From Christensenella sp. UBA2853 (GTDB lineage: Bacteria; Bacillota; Clostridia; Christensenellales; Aristaeellaceae), in the NCBI GenBank assembly GCA_002350845.1, contig DEFL01000005.1, forward strand, positions 165,268 through 229,267: a DNA stretch of 64,000 nt, written 5' to 3'. Each line of letters opens with the position of its first letter. Within the stretch, counting starts at the first letter, position 1. The position numbers and the translations under genes are program-made. Below the pieces are notes generated by a model, which did not search any database, was not told the DNA's origin, and saw only the letters and a program-made list of their open reading frames with translations. Below, piece after piece: positions 58,572-64,000 of the stretch.

Positions 58572-59633
58572 TTACAGACCGGTCACCGTGCCGTCGCAGC
58601 AGGCAATGAAGTCCGCAAGCTCCGTGGCCCTGATCGGATGAAGCACGCTCTTCCCCCTCGCGGATGGCAGCACCAGCGTCAGGCTGTCACCCCGGCGTTT
58701 CTTATCGTTCATGGCGTTTTCTGCCACTTTCCCGGCCGTAAAGGGCGTCGTGACCGGAAGATGCTGCATGGACAGCATGGCTTTCAGTTCATCATATACG
58801 CCGTATTCACACAGCCCATGCTGCTCAGCGGCCCAGGCCGCGATCAGCATGCCGACAGCCACGCCCTCCCCGTGATAAATTCTGTACCCGTTCAGCTTTT
58901 CCAGCGCATGCCCGAAGGTATGCCCGAGATTCAGGAGCTGCCGCAGTCCATGGTCGTGCTCGTCCTGACTGACGATCTCTCCCTTGATGCGGATGCAGTC
59001 TGCAATGATGCCGGTGAGATTATCCCCATAGGCAATGCGGCTGAGCAGGCCCTCGTCGCAGATGGCCCCGGTCTTGATGACTTCCGCCATGCCTTCAGCA
59101 AACAGTTCCGGTGACAGCGTGCGGAGCACCGCAGGATCACAGATAACCAGTCTCGGCTGATAAAACGCACCGCAGAGATTCTTGCCGGAGGACAGATTCA
59201 CGGCCGTTTTCCCGCCGACCGAGGCATCCACCATGGCCAGGAGCGTCGTGGGAATCTGCACAAAGTCGATTCCCCGCAGGTACAGCGATGCGGAAAGTCC
59301 TGTCAGATCCCCCACCAGACCGCCCCCGAGAGCCGCAAACAGGCCGGTCCGGGTGATGCCGGCGCGGTCAGCGGCGAGAAGCACGGCTTCCACCGTCTGA
59401 AGGGACTTATTGGATTCGCCGTGTGGAAATACAAAGGTCTCCACCGTAAAGCCGGCCGCCGCATAGGATGTCCTGGCCGCTTCCAGATAAAGCGGCGCGA
59501 CCCCGTCGTCCGTGACAATCAGGACGTGTCGGCCGCCGACCGCTCCGGCGGTCAGCGCACCTGCCTGCGCCAGCAGGCCTTCCCCGAGCAGGGCATCATA
59601 GGCTGGCTGAACAGGAATGGTCAGCTGTTTCAC
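58572..59633 (-). CDS. aroB: 3-dehydroquinate synthase
   Basis: 353 residues; converts DAHP to 3-dehydroquinate with NAD and a divalent metal. Motifs: GGGLVGDLTGL, QIPTTLLAMVDASVGGKTAVN, metal ligands in AEGMAEVIKTG, LNLGHTFGHALE and YHGEGVAVGM. GTG start overlapping the tyrA stop (GTGA), with GAGGAG upstream. 78 nt before pheA, the only sizeable gap in the operon. Confidence 0.96.
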   Translation of the reverse strand: MKQLTIPVQPAYDALLGEGLLAQAGALTAGAVGGRHVLIVTDDGVAPLYLEAARTSYAAAGFTVETFVFPHGESNKSLQTVEAVLLAADRAGITRTGLFAALGGGLVGDLTGLSASLYLRGIDFVQIPTTLLAMVDASVGGKTAVNLSSGKNLCGAFYQPRLVICDPAVLRTLSPELFAEGMAEVIKTGAICDEGLLSRIAYGDNLTGIIADCIRIKGEIVSQDEHDHGLRQLLNLGHTFGHALEKLNGYRIYHGEGVAVGMLIAAWAAEQHGLCEYGVYDELKAMLSMQHLPVTTPFTAGKVAENAMNDKKRRGDSLTLVLPSARGKSVLHPIRATELADFIACCDGTVTGL

Positions 59634-60466
59634 TTGAAATCAATCTCCTCTTTGCGCTCGCGGCCTTCCCGCAGGAGGGTTTTGAGGCGGTCTGCGTTTC
59701 CCTCCGCGATGGCGTCCCGGTATTCCGTCAGTTCATGAATCAGGCCGTCCAGCTCTTTGCACAGGTTATCCGCATTGTCCAGAAAGAGCTCCGTCCACAT
59801 CGTTTCATTGAGCTTTGCGACCCTTGTCAGATCCCTGTAGCTGCCCGCTGAAAAGCTCATGTGTTCGCGAGCTGTGGGCGATTTGATGTATGCGTTGCTC
59901 ACGACATGTGCCAGCTGAGAGGTAAAGGCAATCATCTCATCGTGCTTCCCGGCCGTCGTCAGCGTCACATGCGCAAATCCCGCGGCATGCAGCACATCCC
60001 GCAAGCGGCTGAGCACATACAGGTCTTCGCTCTCCCGGGGCACCAGAAGCATGGTGGCGTTCCTGTACAGGTCTTCCTTTGCATACTTGATCCCGGAAAA
60101 TTCACGCCCGGCCATGGGATGGCCGCCGACATAGACAAAATCGTTTTCCTGTGCAAGGCGGAAGCAGGGTTCGCAGACCACGCGCTTGACGCCGCACAGG
60201 TCCACCACAATGGCGCCTTTCCGGATCATGGCTGCATGTTCTCTCAGGTAGTCCACTGCAGCACCGGGATAGAGCGCAATAAAGAGAAAATCGCACTGCC
60301 CGATGTTCTCTTCCGTCAGCTGACCGTCCACAGTGCCGGTGAGCTCAGCATATTTCTGGGTGCTTTCATCCAGATCAAACCCCAGGACCGGATATCCCGC
60401 TGCCTTCAGGGCCTTGCAAAGCGAAGCGCCCATCAGACCCAGTCCGACTATGCCTGTCTGTTCCAT
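59630..60466 (-). CDS. tyrA: Prephenate dehydrogenase
   Basis: 278 residues; prephenate + NAD to 4-hydroxyphenylpyruvate (tyrosine branch). N-terminal Rossmann GIVGLGLMGASLCKAL, catalytic-region GGHPMAGREFSGI, SQLAHVVSNAY helical dimerisation domain. No C-terminal ACT domain, so Tyr feedback may be weak at this enzyme and exerted elsewhere. One base after the aroF stop. Confidence 0.94.
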   Translation of the reverse strand: MEQTGIVGLGLMGASLCKALKAAGYPVLGFDLDESTQKYAELTGTVDGQLTEENIGQCDFLFIALYPGAAVDYLREHAAMIRKGAIVVDLCGVKRVVCEPCFRLAQENDFVYVGGHPMAGREFSGIKYAKEDLYRNATMLLVPRESEDLYVLSRLRDVLHAAGFAHVTLTTAGKHDEMIAFTSQLAHVVSNAYIKSPTAREHMSFSAGSYRDLTRVAKLNETMWTELFLDNADNLCKELDGLIHELTEYRDAIAEGNADRLKTLLREGRERKEEIDFK

Positions 60467-60467
60467 C

Positions 60468-61478
60468 TCACTTGCCTCCGATCACACTGCGGATCGCCCG
60501 CACAGATTTTGCCACATCATCAAACTGTTCCGGTGTCAGGCACTGCGGGCCGTCACAGCGTGCATGCGGCGGATCATTGTGCACTTCGATCATCAGCCCG
60601 TCCGCGCCGCACGCCGCCGCAGCCAGCGCCATGGGCTTGACATAGCGGGCAACACCGGTGGCATGGCTGGGATCCACGACCACAGGCAGGTGGCTCATTT
60701 CATGCAGTACGGCGACGGCTGAAAGGTCCAGTGTATTGCGGGTGTAGGTTTCATAGGTGCGGATGCCGCGCTCGCACAGGATCACTTGTTCGTTGCCGCC
60801 TGACATAATGTATTCCGCACTCATCAGCAGTTCCTTGATGGTGCCGGCAATTCCCCGCTTGAGCAGGATGGGCTTGTGCGTGCGTCCGAGTTCCTTGAGC
60901 AGTTCAAAGTTCTGGGTGTTGCGCGCACCAACCTGGATCACGTCCACGTTTTCAAACAGCGGCAGATGGGCAATGTCCATGATCTCCGTGACCACGGGCA
61001 TGCCTGTGCGGCGCTTGGTTTCCAGAAGCAGACGGATGCCCTCCTCATGCAGGCCCTGGAAATCATAAGGAGATGTGCGCGGCTTGAACGCGCCGCCGCG
61101 CAGAAGGCCTGCGCCGCTGGCCTTGACGGCCGTGGCCACCGTTTCCATCTGGCTTTCGGATTCCACTGAGCAGGGCCCTGCAATGAACTGGAAATGTCCG
61201 CCTCCGATCTCAACGCCCTCGACGATCCGGATGATCGTGTCCTCTGGATGGAACTTCCGATTGGCCTTCTTGAAGGGCTCGGAAATACGGGTTACATTTT
61301 CCACAATATCCAGACCGCTGATCAGGTCAGTATCAATGCGCGTGGTGTCACCGATCAGGCCGATGATCGTCTGGTATTCTCCGACAGATACATGGGTGCG
61401 GACACCGTAACTCTCCAGCCACCCGATCAGATGGTCCATTTCTTCCTTGCGTACGTCATTCTTCAGCGAAATAATCAT
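60468..61478 (-). CDS. aroF: 3-deoxy-7-phosphoheptulonate (DAHP) synthase, type I-beta
   Basis: 336 residues. N-terminal ferredoxin-like regulatory domain (residues 1-~70, as in the T. maritima enzyme, site of Phe/Tyr inhibition), then the barrel with AGPCSVES, RGGAFKPRTSPYDFQG, ILLKRG and VVDPSHATG metal and PEP sites. First structural gene of the aro operon; its GGAGATGAG ribosome site begins just after the attenuator. Confidence 0.96.
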   Translation of the reverse strand: MIISLKNDVRKEEMDHLIGWLESYGVRTHVSVGEYQTIIGLIGDTTRIDTDLISGLDIVENVTRISEPFKKANRKFHPEDTIIRIVEGVEIGGGHFQFIAGPCSVESESQMETVATAVKASGAGLLRGGAFKPRTSPYDFQGLHEEGIRLLLETKRRTGMPVVTEIMDIAHLPLFENVDVIQVGARNTQNFELLKELGRTHKPILLKRGIAGTIKELLMSAEYIMSGGNEQVILCERGIRTYETYTRNTLDLSAVAVLHEMSHLPVVVDPSHATGVARYVKPMALAAAACGADGLMIEVHNDPPHARCDGPQCLTPEQFDDVAKSVRAIRSVIGGK

Positions 61479-61493
61479 GCACTCATCTCCAAT

Positions 61494-61523
61494 AAAAAAT
61501 GGCCTGCAGTAATTCTGCAGCCC
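61494..61523 (-). terminator. Attenuator terminator of the aro operon
   Basis: GGGCTGCAG-AATTA-CTGCAGGCC stem (one mismatch) followed by ATTTTTTA on the minus strand, ending about 15 nt before the aroF ATG. Its 5' half can instead pair with the upstream segment at 61556-61569. Confidence 0.82.
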
Positions 61524-61555
61524 TCCATCTCTGATCCGCTCGCGATCAAATTGTA

Positions 61556-61595
61556 TGCAGCAAAATTACTTTACCTCATGTTTCGTAGGTAAAGT
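61556..61595 (-). promoter_or_regulatory. Antiterminator and pause-hairpin segments of the aro leader
   Basis: Hairpin 1:2 is a perfect 9-bp stem ACTTTACCT/AGGTAAAGT (61568-61576 with 61587-61595) at the end of the leader peptide. Segment GTAATTTTGCTGCA (61556-61569) can pair with TGCAGAATTAC of the terminator stem (11 bp, 3-nt bulge), a mutually exclusive antiterminator. Confidence 0.7.
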
Positions 61596-61635
61596 AAAAG
61601 TAATAATATTCATTCCTGCATACCGTACTGATCAT
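61576..61635 (-). CDS. Leader peptide of the aromatic amino acid operon
   Basis: 19-codon ORF, MISTVCRNEYYYFYFTYET, carrying five Tyr and two Phe within nine residues. AAAGGA sits 6 nt upstream of the ATG. It ends inside the 1:2 hairpin and is followed by the antiterminator and terminator segments. Ribosome stalling at the Tyr/Phe codons would favour antitermination and aro expression when charged tRNA-Tyr or tRNA-Phe is scarce, as in pheA and tyrosine-responsive attenuators of enterobacteria. Too short for normal gene calling. Confidence 0.82.
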   Translation of the reverse strand: MISTVCRNEYYYFYFTYET

Positions 61636-61691
61636 GGCGCATCCTTTCCATGGCCGCACGGAATATGATGCGCGGCGCATTGACTGCATAA

Positions 61692-61720
61692 AAACTAGCA
61701 TATTCGGAGCATTTCGGCAA
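61692..61720 (-). promoter_or_regulatory. Tentative aro operon promoter
   Basis: TTGCCG (61715-61720), 17 bp, TAGTTT (61692-61697) with TGC just upstream of the -10; a weak but plausible extended promoter about 50 bp before the leader peptide. Confidence 0.4.
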
Positions 61721-61796
61721 GGGGGTGAACAACGGAAAAACAGAACAGAACCGATCGTTCCAAATGAAGGAGCACAGCCATATCCGTTCTTATTTG

Positions 61797-61835
61797 CAAA
61801 AAAAAGAAACCGCAATCCTTTGATCGGACTGCAGT
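61797..61835 (-). terminator. Second terminator downstream of tatA
   Basis: ACTGCAGTCC-GATCAAA-GGATTGCGGT stem with G-T pairs and a long T run on the minus strand. It lies 30 nt beyond the first tatA terminator and insulates the aro leader. Confidence 0.65.
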
Positions 61836-61864
61836 TCTTTATGGGAATCACGTTCCTTCTTAAG

Positions 61865-61900
61865 AAAACACCCGGCTGCCTTTTTGAAAGCAGCCGGGTG
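61865..61900 (-). terminator. Terminator of tatA
   Basis: Perfect 11-bp stem CACCCGGCTGC/GCAGCCGGGTG, loop with A5, followed by TTTTC on the minus strand. Confidence 0.85.
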
Positions 61901-61907
61901 CATGCTG

Positions 61908-62075
61908 TCAGTGATTGTCTTCCTGTGTGGTCTGCAGGTCTTCCCCGCGGACTTCTTCCTTAAAGTCTTTGATACTCTTCCCCAGTGCCTTTCCGACACC
62001 GGCCAGCTTGCCGCCGCCGAAGAGCACGAGCGCCAGGATCACGATCAGGATGATTTCTGTGGTTCCGAGCCGCAT
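61908..62075 (-). CDS. tatA: Twin-arginine translocase subunit TatA
   Basis: 55 residues: MRLGTTEIILIVILALVLFGGGKL gives the single short membrane helix and the FGGGKL hinge; the amphipathic helix VGKALGKSIKDFKEEV and a short acidic tail follow, the standard TatA layout. GAGGAG 4 nt before the ATG. It lies 20 nt after the flavoprotein gene, in the same operon. TatA forms the translocation pore; tatC is not in the window and may lie elsewhere. Confidence 0.93.
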   Translation of the reverse strand: MRLGTTEIILIVILALVLFGGGKLAGVGKALGKSIKDFKEEVRGEDLQTTQEDNH

Positions 62076-62095
62076 AACACTCCTCTTTCCGATCC

Positions 62096-64000
62096 TTATT
62101 CCTCACCCATGGCGACCTTGACCGCCTTGATGGCGAAGGTCATGGTGCGGCCCATGGCGATGCCGGGCATGAGGCAGGGATAGTTATCCACGAAGAAGCC
62201 GCCGGTGCAGTCGCCAGTCACAAACAGGCCTTCAATGGGTTTGCGTTCTTCATCCAGCGCCTGGGCCTTTTCATTGACCAGAATGCCCTGCTCGGTCGTC
62301 AGGATGCAGGCACCCATCCAGAAGCCATAGAAAGGAGCCTTACGGATCTCGCTGAGACGGTAGGCAGGCTTGCCGAAGTCCTCGTCGTCCTGCTTGTCAT
62401 ACAGCTCATTGTAGCGGGCCACTGTGGCCAGGAAGTTCTCCTTGGCTTCACCCTTAAAGCCCATCTTATCCGCCAGTTCTTCAAGGGTGTCAGCCTTGAA
62501 CGCATTGCCCTTTTCAATCTGCTGTTCAAACTTGTCCAGCTGAGCCTGCGGATTCTTGCGGGTGGCGGCAGAGCAGCCCAGCGTATGGAACCGCTGCACG
62601 TCCTCGGGCATCCCTGCATCGAAGATGGAAGCATAGACGCGTCCGGGCTGGTTGTAAGCAGCATAGGGCATCTGATCATACGTGCCGCTTTCGTTGGCAA
62701 AGCGCTTGCCGTCCCGGTTGACCTTCAGGAAGGGCTGGGTGCCCAGGTTGAACTGTCCCTCGGTGGCGGGGAACACCTTGTCGCCGGTGGAGGTGACTTT
62801 GTAGCCTGCGTCGATGCCGGGGGCAATAATGCCGCGGTCAAACAGCATCGGAGCGGCCTCAGCCTGCATGGCGGCTCCAATCCACTTGGCAGCCTTGATA
62901 CCGTCGCCGGTGTCGGTGGGCCAGGCCACGTTGGAGGTGGTCACAGCGGTGCCCAGGGGATCCAGGGCTTCCATCATCTGGGGATTGCAGGGATAGCCGC
63001 CGGTTGCCAGCAGCACACCCTTGTTGGCATTGATGCGCAGATAGCGTCCGGTCTCGGTCTCCTGGGCAATCACGCCAGTGACGCGTCCCGCCTCATTGCG
63101 TTCCAGCTTCACCATGGGCGTATTGAAGCGGATTTCCTTGCCGGCTTCCTCAACCATCTGCTGGAACATATCCTGACGGTCACCGCCGAAGCCCCAGAAA
63201 TGCTCGCACACAGGGAAGAAGTAGCCGCTCGTTTCGGCCTCGGGCCACACAGCCTCTTCGCCCGCAGTGACTTCCACCTTGGCGTCCGGATGATACTTGG
63301 CGTAGCACTCCTTGACAAACTTATGCATGTCAGCAGACTCGTTGATCCAGGTATTGAAAGCAACCAGGTTGTTCTTGCCGGAAGCATAGCGCTTCAGCTC
63401 ACGGCGCAGGGCACCGCGGTCCACGGGCTTTTCGCCAAGGGCCTTTGCATCCTCGGAGTCGATGGCGCCGTACCAGCCGCGCACACGCGCATGGGTGGAG
63501 CCTTTTTCGATGACCATCACGTCATAGCCCTTGGATACAGCATAGGCTGCACCAGCCAGACCGCCGTTTCCGGCGCCAACGACCAGGAAATCGGTGGTCA
63601 GTGTTTCAGCAATATCGCTTTCCTGAATTTCCGGTGCTTCGCCCAGCCAGTCAGCGGCCTTGGCTTCCTCTGCTCCGGATTCAATCACTTCTACAGGGAT
63701 TTCCCCGCGGGCCTGCTGTACGCACTTGTACGCAGCCTTTTCCGCAGCGTTGCGGGTCAGGGTCGCGCCGGATTTTGCATCCAGGGTAATGGAGCCCTGC
63801 ATGGAGCTGTCCTGCATGTCCTTGAGCAGCGCGGCGAGACGTTCGCCTTCTTCCAGGCCGATGCCGGCGGTTTCACCGGAGGTGTCCACCACGACGTCGG
63901 TAATGGCCGTTTCAGAGAAGGTCATGGTCACTTTCACAGTGCTCATGGCACCCTTTTCCACAGCAGAATACGTGCCGGGTGTATACAGGGGTTTGCCCTC
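62096..64000 (-). CDS. FMN-binding / FAD-dependent flavoprotein reductase (5' end cut by window edge)
   Basis: 634 residues present; the reading frame stays open to the window end (EGKPLYTPGTYSA lies upstream of the first possible internal GTG), so the true N terminus is outside. Residues of an FMN_bind domain come first, with the covalent-FMN motif DAKSGATLT (Thr). A fumarate-reductase/succinate-dehydrogenase-type FAD domain follows (DFLVVGAGNGGLAGAAYAVSKGYDVMVIEKG; GVLLATGGYP; ending GDCTGGFFVDNYPCLMPGIAMGRT). This resembles urocanate/fumarate-type extracellular reductases; the substrate is unknown. The adjacent tatA suggests Tat export. Confidence 0.9.
   Translation of the reverse strand, partial: EGKPLYTPGTYSAVEKGAMSTVKVTMTFSETAITDVVVDTSGETAGIGLEEGERLAALLKDMQDSSMQGSITLDAKSGATLTRNAAEKAAYKCVQQARGEIPVEVIESGAEEAKAADWLGEAPEIQESDIAETLTTDFLVVGAGNGGLAGAAYAVSKGYDVMVIEKGSTHARVRGWYGAIDSEDAKALGEKPVDRGALRRELKRYASGKNNLVAFNTWINESADMHKFVKECYAKYHPDAKVEVTAGEEAVWPEAETSGYFFPVCEHFWGFGGDRQDMFQQMVEEAGKEIRFNTPMVKLERNEAGRVTGVIAQETETGRYLRINANKGVLLATGGYPCNPQMMEALDPLGTAVTTSNVAWPTDTGDGIKAAKWIGAAMQAEAAPMLFDRGIIAPGIDAGYKVTSTGDKVFPATEGQFNLGTQPFLKVNRDGKRFANESGTYDQMPYAAYNQPGRVYASIFDAGMPEDVQRFHTLGCSAATRKNPQAQLDKFEQQIEKGNAFKADTLEELADKMGFKGEAKENFLATVARYNELYDKQDDEDFGKPAYRLSEIRKAPFYGFWMGACILTTEQGILVNEKAQALDEERKPIEGLFVTGDCTGGFFVDNYPCLMPGIAMGRTMTFAIKAVKVAMGEE

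Noticed and set aside
62096..63961. Start of the flavoprotein at the GTG at 63961
   Set aside because: The upstream frame continues with typical FMN_bind residues (YTPGTYSA) up to the window edge, so the gene is truncated rather than starting there.

Overview
The window looks like a chromosomal segment of an anaerobic, fermentative Bacillota (class Clostridia, probably a gut-type lineage) with G+C above 50%. The evidence is an Rnf complex, a HydABC-type [FeFe]-hydrogenase with its regulatory satellite genes, pyruvate phosphate dikinase with a perfect cre box, strong Shine-Dalgarno sites, canonical TTGACA/TATAAT promoters with 17-bp spacers, and the conserved Firmicute order dxs-tlyA-nadK-argR-recN. 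No IS element, prophage or CRISPR array was seen. The species cannot be named from the sequence.

Layout. 1-8.4 kb (minus strand): 3'-truncated ppdK, a glycosyltransferase fused to a MarR-like domain, and an Rnf operon in the order C-D-E-A-B with no rnfG. 8.5-20.6 kb (minus): twelve tightly packed genes, tatD, a PfkB-type sugar kinase, GNAT, alpha/beta hydrolase, a murF-like ligase, ddl, a small membrane protein, dxs, tlyA, nadK, argR and recN. A probable ~225-nt noncoding RNA with its own promoter and terminator lies upstream of tatD. 21.2-25.1 kb (plus): cation efflux protein, aminotransferase, CE2-like esterase and two tRNA-Met genes. 25.1-30.8 kb (minus): a lipase-like protein with an extra C-terminal domain, marR, and a csoR-copA copper operon whose copA carries what looks like an internal copZ start. 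30.8-39.4 kb (minus): the hydABC operon and, upstream, its presumed regulatory operon (hydrogenase-like sensor, two DRTGG proteins, RsbW-like ATPase, PHP protein). 39.4-46.9 kb: tRNA-Arg, a small membrane protein and an oligopeptide ABC transporter (oppA-B-C and a fused DF). 47.3-53.6 kb (plus): four exported proteins and a WYL regulator. 53.7-55.6 kb: thpR with a Cas4-like nuclease, and an orphan ORF. 55.6-61.7 kb (minus): the aromatic amino acid operon aroF-tyrA-aroB-pheA-aroEK-aroQ, preceded by a leader peptide with a Tyr/Phe run and an attenuator. 61.9-64 kb (minus): a tatA too short for most gene callers and a 5'-truncated FMN/FAD flavoprotein reductase.

How the parts work together. Peptide uptake (Opp), PPDK, a bifurcating-type hydrogenase and Rnf fit an amino-acid or sugar fermenter that balances NADH and ferredoxin and conserves energy as an ion gradient. 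The strongest less-ordinary signals are the Tyr/Phe leader-peptide attenuator of the aro operon, the putative internal copZ start within copA, the Rnf operon without rnfG, and two unusual domain fusions (GT2-MarR and DUF2974-RsbW-like).
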